Below are positions 53,285 through 63,831 of a DNA stretch of 64,000 nucleotides, in pieces. The position numbers and the translations under genes are program-made. The stretch's first letter is position 1. Every line of letters starts with the position of its first letter. The notes below the pieces were generated by a model, which searched no databases, was not told the origin of the DNA, and saw only the letters and a list, made by a program, of their open reading frames with translations. The DNA is from Hortaea werneckii (lineage: Eukaryota > Ascomycota > Dothideomycetes > Mycosphaerellales > Teratosphaeriaceae): assembly GCA_037044905.1 (NCBI GenBank), contig JBAOKB010000125.1, positions 1 to 64,000 on the forward strand, read 5' to 3'.

Positions 53285-55750
53285 ATGCCCAGGATGCGCT
53301 CGTTCGACGCGACGTCCGTTTTAGCTGTAGCAGCCAGCCTGCTTGGCTACACTTCCGCTTCAACCCTGACTCCTCCCGTCCTCCCTCTCATCGTTCGCAA
53401 CCCATACCTCTCGACATGGCTGGCCAATGCAAGGGAAGAGCCATGGTCCAAATGGCCGATGTTCTATACTGGCTCATCAATGGGCATGTCAGTCTTGGCT
53501 TCAGTGCCTGAAAGTTCAACTGTATACCCATTGCTCGGACGAGCTCATGACTCGCTCGATGAAGATGGCCGACATTACAATCTATCCTACCCGACGTATC
53601 GAGGTGCACAGTATGATGCTTCGACAACCAACTTGACTTATAGCATTCCTTCTCCTAATGATTCAAAGGGTGGTGAAGCAGAGCTCACCCTCTCTTTCCT
53701 GTCACCCATAACACCTACCTCAACTCTTCGTCAATCGATCCCAGCCAGCTATCTCTCAGTCTACGTAAAAGGGTCATTCAACCTTGACGTCTACATCGAT
53801 CTAAATGGCCAGTGGGTGAGCGGAGATAGAGGCTCCGACATCGTCTGGTCTTTCAGCGAAACAGACTTTGATGACGCCAAACGACTTAAAACCTGGAAGG
53901 TCAAGAGACGGACCGAACAGCTATTTACAGAAGTAGGTGATCAGGCTGAATGGGGTGCATTGCACTTTACAGGACCTGCAGACGTCCATCATGAGGCTGG
54001 TACCTCAGCAATACTACGCCAACGCTTTTCCAAAACCGGCACATTACAAGACCGTGTCGACAATGAGTTCAGAGGTATCATGCAGGAAGAGCCGGTCTTT
54101 GCCTTTAGCAAGTCGTTCAATCTCTCCGCCACGTCTAGCTCTTCGTCTTCGGAGCAGGTGGAGGACTCCGTGCTCTTTACTATTGCCCACATCCAAGACC
54201 CAGTGACGCAGTTTGCTTCCGCACGAGGCTTGACATACATGCGTCCGCTTTGGGAGTCTTACTTCTACTCACACGAAGCTCTGATAAGTTACCACTACCT
54301 CGACTTCAAGCACGCCACTGCTCTTGCGGCAAACTACTCCGAACAATCGGCCTACGATGCCTACCAGAGCGGTAGTGATAACTACCAGGATATCGTAGCA
54401 CTCTCTGCACGACAGGTCATGGGTGCTACGTCCTTCTCCGGGACACCCGAGAACCCGATCCTCTTCCTGAAAGAGATCAGCAGTAACGGCAATAGCCAAA
54501 CGGTCGATGTCATCTTTCCAGCCTTCCCATTCTTCCTTTACACCAATCCTCGCTGGCTCGCGTATCTTCTCGAGCCGCTCCTAGAGCATATGCTAAGTGG
54601 ACAGTACCCTAATCAGTATACTATGCATGATCTTGGTACTCACTTCCCGAACTTGACGGGCCATGCAGATGGCAGGGATGAGTATATGCCTGTGGAGGAA
54701 TGCGGAGATATGCTTATCATGGGATTAGCTCTGGTGAACAGTTTGAGTTATGGCGATGGGAAGGGGATGGCTGGCAGTATTTGGAGCTCACTAGGCGAAG
54801 GCAAGAGCGCCTCTGCCCTAGAAGCTGCGAACGATGTATCACTCTTTGCCTTGCCGGCAGCTCTTGAGACGAGAGAGGGTGTATTCGGTCTCGACGACGC
54901 TTGGCTAAGCACGACGTCTGACCACTCTGCTAAGAAATGGCTTTCCCGCTCCTACCCTCTTTGGAAACAGTGGACATCTTATCTGGAAGAGTTCTCGCTA
55001 GAGCCTCAGAATCAGCTTTCGACGGATGATTTTGCCGGCTGGCTTGCTCTGCAGACCAATCTGGCTCTCAAGGGAATCATCGGCATCAAGGCCATGTCGC
55101 AACTCGCAGAGGTCATGGGCGAGGAGAAGGACGCCAAGTACTATCGCAACGTAAGCGAGACGTACGTTAAGAAGTGGGAGGAGTATGGCATGAGCCGCGA
55201 CGGCGGACGAGCGAAGCTGGCTTACGACTGGTACGGGAGCTGGACAACCTTGTACAGCTTGTATGCCGACGCGCTGCTCTGTTTCCACCCAGAAGGCAGC
55301 AACGACGCCAGCGACTCGCCAAGCCAACTCCCTTTAAATACCGACCAACAACCTCTAGCCGGCAACAACAAGCCCCCGTCAAACGACTCTGCCAATTTCA
55401 TCCCCGACCACATCTACACCACCCAGTCCCGCTGGTACGCCACCGCCATGCAGAAATACGGTCTCCCCCTCGACAGCCGCCACCTGTACACCAAATCCGA
55501 CTGGGAATTCCAAGCCGCGGCCGTCGCCTCGCAAGACACCCGGACGGAAATCTTAGACCGCGTCGCCAAGTGGCTGAATGAGACGGTGACCGATCGTCCC
55601 TTTACCGACCTCTACGTCACGGAGCGGAAGGGTGGGTTTCCCGGTCCCAATTTCTTCGCGCGACCGGTCGTCGGGAGTCATTTTGCGTTTTTGGCGCTGG
55701 AGCGGGCGTGTGGTGGGAAGGGTGCTGAGGCTTTTAGGTATCAGAGGTAG
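53285..55750 (+). CDS. gtaA: secreted glutaminase, GtaA family
   Basis: Single exon, 821 aa. The N-terminus is a signal peptide (about 1-25, VLAVAASLLGYTSAS), followed by LTPPVLPLIVRNPYLSTWL, the usual start of fungal GtaA-type proteins. The length and blocks fit the three-part family architecture (DUF5127, DUF4965, DUF1793): FYTGSSMGMSVLASVPESS-like N-terminal sequence; HDLGTHFPNLTGHADGRDEY and MPVEECGDMLIMGLALVNSL in the middle; KLAYDWYGSWTTLYSLYADA and ERKGGFPGPNFFARPVVGSH near the end. Several N-glycosylation sequons are present. The family was defined by extracellular fungal glutaminases that convert glutamine to glutamate. It lies about 300 bp from a large RIP block, but its own sequence looks unmutated. 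Confidence 0.87.
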   Translation: MPRMRSFDATSVLAVAASLLGYTSASTLTPPVLPLIVRNPYLSTWLANAREEPWSKWPMFYTGSSMGMSVLASVPESSTVYPLLGRAHDSLDEDGRHYNLSYPTYRGAQYDASTTNLTYSIPSPNDSKGGEAELTLSFLSPITPTSTLRQSIPASYLSVYVKGSFNLDVYIDLNGQWVSGDRGSDIVWSFSETDFDDAKRLKTWKVKRRTEQLFTEVGDQAEWGALHFTGPADVHHEAGTSAILRQRFSKTGTLQDRVDNEFRGIMQEEPVFAFSKSFNLSATSSSSSSEQVEDSVLFTIAHIQDPVTQFASARGLTYMRPLWESYFYSHEALISYHYLDFKHATALAANYSEQSAYDAYQSGSDNYQDIVALSARQVMGATSFSGTPENPILFLKEISSNGNSQTVDVIFPAFPFFLYTNPRWLAYLLEPLLEHMLSGQYPNQYTMHDLGTHFPNLTGHADGRDEYMPVEECGDMLIMGLALVNSLSYGDGKGMAGSIWSSLGEGKSASALEAANDVSLFALPAALETREGVFGLDDAWLSTTSDHSAKKWLSRSYPLWKQWTSYLEEFSLEPQNQLSTDDFAGWLALQTNLALKGIIGIKAMSQLAEVMGEEKDAKYYRNVSETYVKKWEEYGMSRDGGRAKLAYDWYGSWTTLYSLYADALLCFHPEGSNDASDSPSQLPLNTDQQPLAGNNKPPSNDSANFIPDHIYTTQSRWYATAMQKYGLPLDSRHLYTKSDWEFQAAAVASQDTRTEILDRVAKWLNETVTDRPFTDLYVTERKGGFPGPNFFARPVVGSHFAFLALERACGGKGAEAFRYQR

Positions 55751-56678
55751 ATTTTCGGGTGGAATGGCAGGAACAAAAGCCAGGATGTTCGAATGGATTT
55801 GGATGAAGCAATACGTCTACGAATTTCTTGTGGCGAGATGGGTTTTGTCTTTAGTCTTTGGACTGGAAGGACATCTACAAAGCTTGCGTGCGGTTTATTG
55901 AGCACTCTGACGAAAGGAAACTAACGGCCCTGGGAACTTCGACTCTTGAAGGAAGAGAACGTGTGACGGACTGCGTTTTATCACCTTCCAAATCGGTGTG
56001 TATATGTTTTCAATTATGTTACAAGCAATGCGAACACGATTGTTTGAAAGCTTTTGATGCCCTGTGCCTTCTGGCTCAGTATTCCCGCCTAAGACATGCA
56101 CCTTGCGGCCATGTATCTTAGTCCAAACCTTTGCCCCTCATCCTAGGGCCAAAGGCATGTGCCAAGCAAGGCACCAAGGTGATGCCAAGTCTCCGAGGTA
56201 ACAGCTTCATCCGACTTCACATCTGATGAAGCAGCTTGAACTTTGAGTCGTTTCCTCCGCACTTTCCCCCCCGCGCTACTGGAGTTGCGATTCCTTTAAG
56301 GCTGGCACGAGACCGGAACGAGTGATGATCTTCATTATTTGCGAAGTGTATAGATTGGAATTGCAGCGACGGTGCAAAGGTTGCAATGCGGACTATGCTC
56401 GACTGACCACAGGACAGAGTGACGCGCTCCGAGGATGGGATTCAATCCGAGGATGCAACGGGGTGGGGGAGATTCGAGCGCAGTGGCATTCCCGTGACGA
56501 GGTAGCATCAAAGGTCTGAGTGGAGGGATATAAAACTGAATGAAGATCTCGCCTTGACGATCATATCAGAACATCCAAGTCAACCGCATCCGATCGAAAC
56601 CTTGTCACCCTTCTCAAAACACGCAGAACCGAATCTCGGTTTTCTTACGGATCTCCCAAAGTCACTCCGGAAGTAAAG
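55751..56678. other. intergenic region, promoter of HsbA-like gene
   Basis: 3' flank of the glutaminase gene and a promoter with a clear TATA box (separate entry). Short open frames (55858-56121, 56322-56519) show no domain. Confidence 0.55.
56529..56535 (+). promoter_or_regulatory. TATA box of HsbA-like gene
   Basis: TATAAAA 144 bp upstream of the ATG at 56679. Consistent with strong or inducible transcription. Confidence 0.65.
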
Positions 56679-57194
56679 ATGCTGGCCTACACCGCCGCCT
56701 TCTTCGGCCTTCTCGCCAGCACAGTCTATGCAGATGGAGCCGCGATCCTAAAGTCCCTGGATGAGATCTCCGCCTCAACCAACAAGCTCAACGACGACGT
56801 CGTCGCCTTCAACGGTGACTTGCTAGGCGCTCTCCCCATTGCAGCGGACTCCATCGCCCTCCTTGAAAGCATCCACTCCGGCACCAAGACAGCCAAGGCC
56901 TCCGACCCTCTGACCTTTGACGAGACCATCAAAGTCGCCGGCGCCACTTTCGGCCTGCAGTCGACGGTCAACATGACCTTAGCCAATATCGAGGACGCGA
57001 AGTCCAAGTTCGACAAGTTGCTGCTCAGCCCGGTGATCCTGGGTAATTTGAAGCTGGATAAGTCCGCCACGGACGAGTTTAGTATGGCTGTTACGGAGAA
57101 GGTGCCGGAGAACTTGCAGGCGACTGCTATGCAGCTCACGGCTGGGTTTGATGCGGCGTTCGATGAGGCTATCGCTACCTATAAGCTGTTCTAG
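56679..57194 (+). CDS. HsbA-like hydrophobic surface-binding / cell-wall galactomannoprotein-type secreted protein
   Basis: Single exon, 171 aa. It has a signal peptide (MLAYTAAFFGLLASTVYADG). The mature part is a helical domain: ILKSLDEISASTNKLNDDVV, AFNGDLLGALPIAADSIALL, HSGTKTAKASDPLTFDETIK and a C-terminal MQLTAGFDAAFDEAIATYKL. Length, signal and this helical pattern match the HsbA family (PF12296), first described in Aspergillus as a protein that binds hydrophobic surfaces and recruits cutinase-like enzymes; related wall galactomannoproteins share it. It has no Cys residues. One N-glycosylation sequon (NMT) is present. Confidence 0.86.
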   Translation: MLAYTAAFFGLLASTVYADGAAILKSLDEISASTNKLNDDVVAFNGDLLGALPIAADSIALLESIHSGTKTAKASDPLTFDETIKVAGATFGLQSTVNMTLANIEDAKSKFDKLLLSPVILGNLKLDKSATDEFSMAVTEKVPENLQATAMQLTAGFDAAFDEAIATYKLF

Positions 57195-57385
57195 AAGGTT
57201 CTTCGGTGTATAGCCTGTTAAATGATAAGAGTGGAGTTTGATGTAGCCTTCTATGAGGGTTACAAAATGTACTTTCGGCATCTCTCCCTTTTCCCCTTTC
57301 CTTCTTCTTTTCTACTCTTACTGATTGTCTTCATTGCTGGTCGTTCTTTGGGGTTTTGAAAGTTTGTTTGTCATTTGCTTACGGT

Positions 57386-58300
57386 TTACTTGAGCTCGCC
57401 CATCGAAGGACCATTATCGATCGGCGGCAGGGTAGTGTTGGCCTGAGTTGATTCGTTCCAGCCTATCCACGCAGCTTCAGTCGCATTTGCCATGATAGCT
57501 TGCATGAATTCTTTGCTCATGAGCCAGGGCACGAAAGTTCCGAGGAATGATCCGAAGAAAACAGCCCAGCAAAAGTTTATGCCCTGCTCAAAGGGCAATC
57601 GGTGCTGAACGGGTATGATCGCAAGACCGATAAGCGAAACAATGGGTGAGATGCTGAACCAATGAATCACCGTCTCGAAAAGTGTGGCCTGCGGGTCTTC
57701 ACTTAGCAAGGTCTTCAAACGCAAATTTCTTGTACGTACCAATAGAAGATCCTCCCAAATTTGAGATAGCGACCGGAGATGGCTGGCGTCGTCAATGATG
57801 TGGTATGCCGACGCCATGACGGCGAATGTAATGGTATTATTAATCAACCATTTGAGGAAGACATTGCACCAACTGATTGAAGCTCGTCTGACTCTCCCTT
57901 TGGCAATAAGCCTTTTCATGACTTCGTCCTCCATCATGTCATCGTCGTCCGTGACCTTCGCCTTTTCCTGGGCGGTAAAGCTGTTACCTTGCGGTCTTGT
58001 TGGCAAGTATCGTTCAAGAAGACATTGCCACTGGTAGTTTGCGAGAGACAATACAAGTTGGATGGCAAGATTCCGCGGTAGTTTATCGAAATAGAATGAC
58101 TTTGCGGGCTTTGAGCCGTCACCGTCCTCGTCCAGATCTTTCTCGCTCCATGGGAATTGCTGCGGCAGGCCTTCCTCGAAAGTTTTCCAGGCCTTGTCCC
58201 AGTACCTATGTTCCAAGTGCTTGTTTGCAGCCAGTATGACCAAGCTAAATCCAACGGCTTTGAGCATAGGCCGCCAGCCAGTAACAGAAGGTGTAGACAT
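57386..58300 (-). CDS. integral membrane protein of unknown function
   Basis: Single exon, 304 aa. Hydrophobic segments lie near residues 12-27 (LKAVGFSLVILAANKHL), 147-167 (WLINNTITFAVMASAYHII), 212-232 (WFSISPIVSLIGLAIIPV) and 242-262 (GINFCWAVFFGSFLGTFVPW), suggesting up to four membrane helices. A charged loop (about 95-140) precedes the second. No family is recognised. The intact frame of this length, codon use and helix pattern argue for a real gene. The 3' end faces the HsbA gene 190 bp away. Confidence 0.7.
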   Translation of the reverse strand: MSTPSVTGWRPMLKAVGFSLVILAANKHLEHRYWDKAWKTFEEGLPQQFPWSEKDLDEDGDGSKPAKSFYFDKLPRNLAIQLVLSLANYQWQCLLERYLPTRPQGNSFTAQEKAKVTDDDDMMEDEVMKRLIAKGRVRRASISWCNVFLKWLINNTITFAVMASAYHIIDDASHLRSLSQIWEDLLLVRTRNLRLKTLLSEDPQATLFETVIHWFSISPIVSLIGLAIIPVQHRLPFEQGINFCWAVFFGSFLGTFVPWLMSKEFMQAIMANATEAAWIGWNESTQANTTLPPIDNGPSMGELK

Positions 58301-58867
58301 TGTGAGCAGTGCTTTGACGTGGAATGGTGGATCTTAATACAGAGGGTGTCAACTGGGAACGTCTCACTGCAGATACTTACTCGGTTTCAAATACTTTACT
58401 CTTCATTCACGCTGGCGGGGCGCAGCAGTCCGCCGCTTCGAGCGAAGGATTGCTGGTGAACTTACCGGAACCTCCGTTCATCCCAGATTGGAAGATTATC
58501 TGCGCATGGCCACAGCGTTTCGGACCGAACGGATGATTCAGCACTCGCAGCTGGGTGTCACGACGCCAGAATCAGTCACGATACCGATTTAAACTTGATG
58601 TTGACATGCGAACTATCAAACAACATCTGAATATTCACACACGCATCGAGAGAAGGATACGAAGAGGCTTCGGGCAGGCAACACTCGGAGTCATGGCTGA
58701 TGTCACGTGTTGTGGCTATGGCCCGTCGTAACCGAGCTTCAACCTCACTTCATCCGTAAACCATCGTCATCGCGCTTCATAGGATCCGACGTACGTTGCT
58801 CTCAGCAATCACAGGCTGACCTGCTCTTCTACTGATATACCGGGTATTGTATTGAAAATACTGGCCT
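58301..58867. promoter_or_regulatory. divergent promoter region
   Basis: Lies between the unknown membrane protein (minus) and the SnoaL-like gene (plus). Short frames only; no motif assigned. Confidence 0.45.
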
Positions 58868-59437
58868 ATGATGAGTCAGTACCAAGCTCAGGTGCCCAAT
58901 GGCGACCTAGTCAAGCCTGAAATCCACAAGTACTTTGAGTCGTTCTACACAATCTCCGATACTCCAGATATCCATCAACAGTATTCTGAACAATTCACTC
59001 AAAATGCTAAGCTCATAATGGCTTCGAAAGAGGCACAAGGTCGCGACGGTAAGCGCAACGGAGACTTCGCCTGACAGCTTAGCATTGTGCTTGCATGGTG
59101 GCAGCGTGACTGACCAACAACAATCAGAGATTCTTCACATACGCATCGGCATGTGGGAAAAGGTAGCCAAAAGATCACACAAGCCAGCCAAAATCTTTCC
59201 GTTCGGAGCTGGTTCTGACGAGGTGATGCTATTCGGTACGGTGGACTACGAGCTCAAAGACGGCAAGAAGGCTAGCGTAGACTGGGCCGCTCGAGCTCAC
59301 TTCGCCCAGGAAGATGGCGAGCTGAAGATGGACTTCTACCAGGTGTATTTGGTATGGTCAATTGCAATACCAGGAAGATGAAGTTTAAATGCTGACGACG
59401 ATCGCAGGACACTGCAGCTATGTCGAAAGCTAAATAG
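58868..59437 (+). CDS. SnoaL-like (NTF2-fold) small protein
   Basis: Predicted 144 aa from three exons, 58868-59048, 59128-59351 and 59408-59437. Introns are 79 nt (GTAAGC...ATCAG) and 56 nt (GTATGG...CGCAG, with CTGACGAC branch). The joins give QGRD-E-ILHIRIGMWEKVAK and FYQVYL-DTAAMSKAK, the usual end of fungal members of this family. The N-terminal half, VKPEIHKYFESFYTISDTPD followed by HQQYSEQFTQNAKLIM, is the helical start of the NTF2 fold; VMLFGTVDYELKDGKKASVD and WAARAHFAQEDGELKMDFYQ are its strands. Members include cyclases, isomerases and binding proteins, so no reaction can be assigned. Confidence 0.8.
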
Positions 59438-60820
59438 ACTGAACATCAGTTGGCATTCGTTCGCCTTCGAATGACTTCCTCCGTTTGCCTACACCTTTGC
59501 TTACTTCTCACTGCCGTAACAAGCGCTCAGCGTGCTCTTGGCATTTATGGATGCCGAACCCGCGGCCAAGGGTCTTGAATGTCTGTCAGCTCCCCTCTCG
59601 TGCGAGAAAGAGGCCTACAAATCAATTACCTTGCTTCTGCAACGAGTGACACCTGTACCACGTCACTTTTTCACAAAACTTGCGGGCAAGAAAACTCTCG
59701 AAGCTATATTATTTGTCCTTCTTTTCTCTTGCAGGCTTACAATCACCGGGGCGCAAGGATCTAGACCTGCGACGCGGCGTCAGTAATTAGCAGCGAGATG
59801 ACCAACCACAACTCAATCGCGATACAGTGCTATTGCAACTTTCCGACCAGCTTTGAGATTCGCATATCGCAATGGCGCTCGCCTACGCTTTGCATGAGTT
59901 GCGAAGGTCCGTCTGCTCAGATCATACTTTAGCCACATTCATGAAATGCGTTTGCGCGTGAGGACAGATCGCAGCAGAAACTTCAGCATAGCAAAAGAAC
60001 GAGACTTGGTGACGGAGTCGACAAATCCAATGAATCTTATGCAAATCGAAGTGCCAGTAATTAGTCCGAACTTGGTTTCTCACCTCCTCGACCATTTCTT
60101 GAATGTTGTGCAGCGCAGCTCGATCGCATGTCTGGGGCAAGGTATTGTGAGCATATGTATGAGTACCAAGGACTGCGTGGTCTGACACACATGGCCGCGC
60201 AGGCGTCGAGTCGCTACCCTCTAGGCGCTTGATCAAGAGCTGGTTCAAAGATAGATAAGGACTACCAGCCATTTCTAGCTTCATCGCATTTCGCGCTAAC
60301 GAATTGGGCTTTCAAAAGTGCGGCCGCGCCGACGTTGCTCTGACGATCATCGTTGACGACATGCGACAGGCCTCCAGACTTCTCACGATTCAGCAAATTG
60401 AGTATATGGCGTCCCGTCTCACACACGGAGACACAGTTGCTATCTCCGGAACGCGCAATGCCTCCATGCGCCCAGGAGCGGCGCCGTGGTTGTAACACAA
60501 GTTCCGCGTCGGGTCCCCGTGCTAGGCACGGGCTTGGCTTCTTATTGCTACACAGGCGCGGCCGCACGAAGCCTGTCCGTCGTCGGGGTGGTCAACTACA
60601 AGATTCATATAGCTGGCGCTGACCTCTCAAACGCATTTGGGCTATAGGTAGGGTGTACAGTGTCACTAGGCGCTGTGGTGGAGTCAAGTTCTTGCTTGCC
60701 TTTTTCTCTTTGGCTTCGTTCTTCATTCATTCCTGAAGGAAATTGGATCTGTGCCTTAGAAGCTAAACATTTCACTCACACTTCACGCGAACAACTGGAA
60801 AGAGTCGGCAAAACTTCACC
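59438..60820. other. 1.4-kb intergenic region without supported gene
   Basis: Several frames of 60-120 codons exist (for example 59922-60284 minus, 60262-60567 minus), but none has a recognisable domain, signal peptide or convincing splice partner. The last 150 bp are the promoter of the DOMON-b561 gene. Confidence 0.5.
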
Positions 60821-62537
60821 ATGAAGGCTTTTGCGGTAGGGGCGACGGCTTTCAGCCTTGGTACGTCATTATCAGAGGCCAACAGACATCATACTACGCA
60901 TATTTGTTGACACCAGTTCAGCTTCGACCGCCTCTGCTGTCGCAACTAGCAGTGTTCCAAACACCGATATCAACTTCCAACTCTCGATTCCGGAGACGAC
61001 AACCTCCTCCGGCAATGGCGATATCTACTTCCAGATCTCCGCGCCCACCACGTACTCTTGGGTGGCTCTCGGCCAAGGTAACGGGATGAGCGGCTCAAAT
61101 ATGTTCGTTGTCTACACTTCCTCAGATGGGAACAATGTCACGGTCAGCCCTAGATTGGGCACGGGTCATGTCATGCCTGAACACAACAGCAACGCAGATA
61201 TCAGCGTGCTGGAAGGCAGTGGCGTAAGCAATGGAGTGATGACAGCCAATGTTAGATGCGGAAGCTGCAGCAGTTGGGACGGCGGAAGCATGGACTTCAG
61301 CTCCTCTAATAGCAATTGGATTTACGGCTATCGGTCTGGCTTGGCTCTCGAATCTGACAGTGTGGAGGAGAGTATATCCCAACACAACGACGCCAATGGA
61401 TTCACATGGGACCTCTCGGTCGCGCGCACAAGCGATGTCGATGCTTCTGACCCTTTTGCTTCCGGTGGTGGAAGCGGTGAATCGACAACGGCTACGGCAA
61501 ACGGTTCCTCACCCACCACTTCCATCTCGTGTACGCCAATCTCCTCCACTTCCGGCTGCCCAACGGCCTGGCCCACAGAAAGGCCAAATGGTCGTCCAGA
61601 CTGGCCGAGATCTTGCTTCGACGACGGCCCGCCCGCTTGGGCTACTGACGCGCCGTGGAACGACGGGGACGGAGATGGCCCTTGGAACAGCGACCACGGA
61701 CCGTGGGATCATTCGGACAAGCTCCGCAAACGTCAAAGCGACAATGGCTGTCCAGCAGGATACGAGCCAGCTGATGGCAGCGGCAGCAGCGGCAGCAGTG
61801 GCAGCAGTGGCAGCAGTGGCAGCAGTGCAAGCTTTGGCAACAACGCGAACGCCTTTAGGAGTATGAGCCCAGAGCAACGGGAGAAGATGGTGACTGCCCA
61901 TGGAGCCCTCGCTGCTCTCGCATTCGTAGCTCTCTTCCCCATCGGAGGTATTCTCGTCCGTCTGGCCTCATATACCGGTCTTGTCTGGGTCCACGCTGCG
62001 CTCCAATTGGTTGCGTATGCGATCTATATCGCCGCCTTTGGTATTGGCGTCTGGCTTGCGAGCAATATGCGCCTTCTGTCCAACGCACACCCGGTCATTG
62101 GTATCATCCTTTTTATCATTCTCTTTGCCCAACCGATCTTGGGTCTGATCCACCACCGAGTGTTCAAGAAGACCGGATACAGGACCTGGTCTTCGTACTT
62201 CCATCTTACGATCGGCCGTGTTGCTATTCTTCTCGGCATCATCAACGGCGGCCTTGGTTTGAGACTTGCCAATGCGGAGCAGGCACCCATAATAGCTTAT
62301 GCAGTCATCGCGGCAGTTGTCGGCGCATCATACATCGCAGCGGTAGTTTTTGGGGAGCTGAAGAGGAAGAGGCGGGTGCAGAATCAGCCTCCCACATACC
62401 ACAGGAGCCAGAAAGACCTGGGTCATGAGATGCAATCACATAGCGATAGTAGCAGTGAGGATCAGCAGCCTATGGAGTGGTACGGACCCTCTGACGAGAG
62501 TAGTAATGGGCGAGCGCCACCTCACTACAGGTCTTAG
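60821..62537 (+). CDS. DOMON (CDH-like cytochrome) plus cytochrome b561 transmembrane oxidoreductase
   Basis: Predicted 551 aa from exon 60821-60860 and exon 60922-62537. The 61-nt intron begins GTACGT and ends TTCAG; this acceptor, rather than CACCAG five bases before, keeps frame and gives the signal peptide MKAFAVGATAFSLASTASAV. A DOMON domain follows, with NTDINFQLSIPE, NGDIYFQISAPTTYSWVALG and MSGSNMFVVYTSSDGNNVTV; Met near 68-73 and His near 167 sit where cellobiose-dehydrogenase cytochromes bind heme. A Pro/Trp/Asp-rich linker ends in a (GSS)n run. The cytochrome b561 core (about 336-490) has five helices and four expected heme histidines (AHGALAAL, WVHAAL, NAHPVIG, YFHLTIGR). The tail is cytoplasmic and Ser-rich. 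It likely carries electrons across the plasma membrane, perhaps as a ferric reductase or for extracellular oxidases. Confidence 0.9.
61781..61828 (+). repeat. in-frame Gly-Ser-Ser repeat encoding a flexible linker
   Basis: Tandem GGCAGCAGT/GGCAGCAGC units encode about five GSS triplets between the DOMON and b561 parts. The repeat is slippage-prone and changes linker length without breaking frame. Confidence 0.9.
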
Positions 62538-62808
62538 GCGACTGTAGTGCAAAGGCTCGAATTTTGAATTAATGAACCATGATTTCACGGGATCGATATA
62601 TGACATATGGCAGAGATTAATTGAGATTTCATTCTCGAATCGTGGCATCTGCGCAGCACCAATACTTTTTTTTCGTGACGTGACCTATAGTTTTGTTGGC
62701 ATTTGTTGGATGAGGCTAATATTCAAAGGGTCGAATCAAACTCCTTGAAAGTTCCTAGCTGTTTCATCACTCCCAAGAAGGACAAGATATCAGACGGTTC
62801 ATGCATTT

Positions 62809-63831
62809 CTACAGGCTGTGTTCGATCTTCATGGCCTCGCTAATGCCCTCCTTGATCTGCTTTCTCTGCTCTTCAGTCAATCGCTGCAAGGGTCGACGAG
62901 GGTACCCGCCATAGCCAAACTCCATCTCGATTGCTGCCTTGGTGCCGGCGATAGCAGCCTTTGTGAGCACCCAGTCGCCCTTGGAGAGGACCTTCTGCAG
63001 CTCGGCAGCTTCGTCGTATCTGCCCTGTTGACAGAGATTCCAGACCTAACGAGATGTCAGCAACTTCTTCCAGATGAAACTCTAAGCAGGGCGACTTACC
63101 TTGACGCAAAGCTTGGGCATCACATTTGCACCACCGGCAATGATTCCTGAACCACCAGAGATGGCCGTTTGCATGGTAAAGTCGGCAATACCACCGAAAG
63201 CCATCCATCCTGACCCTTGGCGCTTCACGCTGCAAGCGTTCGTGGCATATGCCAGTCTGGTGAGCTTGCCGGTGTTTGCATCGGTGAATTTCGCACCGCA
63301 GACCTTGCCCTTTGTCGCCTCTACAAGTCTGATCATGAAATCGGAGTCCATGTCAACGCCCGATACTGCACCTGGATAATTGTAGAGCACGATGGGGATT
63401 GGCGAGCCCTCCGCCACCGCTACGTAGTAGTCCATCAGCATCGTCTCGTTGATTTGAGCTCTGTAGTATGCAGGCGGAAGAACTAAAGCAGCCTCGGCAC
63501 CTGCAGCAGCGGCAGTCTTGCAGAGATCAATAGTAAGACGGACGCCTGCCTCGGAGCACCCTTGCATCACCACGACATCTTTGAAGCCAGCCTCGTCTAA
63601 CGCTTCTCGTGTAGCTTTCGTCACTGCTGTCTTCTCTTCCTTCGTGAGATGCACGGCCTCGCCATTTGAACCCATAGTCACCAGACCGACTAGCCCAGCC
63701 TGTGCAAGTCGGACAGCATGCTTCTTGATTGTCGGGATGTCCAGCTCCTCCGTTTCCTTATCGAAGAAAGTCATGGTGGGAGCATAGATTCCATGCCTAA
63801 TGCGGCTGGTGGAAGACCCATTGGTAGCCAT
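62809..63831 (-). CDS. DapA-family (dihydrodipicolinate synthase-like) aldolase or lyase
   Basis: Predicted 322 aa from exon 63831-63100 and exon 63045-62809 on the minus strand. The 54-nt intron begins GTAAGT, has a CTGACATC branch and ends TTAG, phase 0, joining MPKLCVK to VWNLCQQGRYDEAAELQ. The start MATNGSSTSRI was chosen because an upstream extension has no ATG. Signatures of the class I (beta/alpha)8 aldolase family are GSNGEAVHLT, VVVMQGCSEAG, VLPPAYYRA, VLYNYPGAVSG (catalytic Tyr) and GAKFTD (Schiff-base Lys). Fungi make lysine by the aminoadipate route, so a true dihydrodipicolinate synthase role is unlikely; sugar-acid or hydroxy-oxoglutarate aldolase roles are more likely. Complete. 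Confidence 0.9.

Noticed and set aside
59922..60567. Two minus-strand frames of 100-120 codons suggesting a gene
   Set aside because: No recognisable domain and no splice signals that join them sensibly; composition is not clearly coding.
60861..60916. Alternative intron acceptor CACCAG in the DOMON-b561 gene, first read as a frameshift
   Set aside because: Using TTCAG at 60917-60921 keeps the frame and gives a good signal peptide, so no frameshift is needed.
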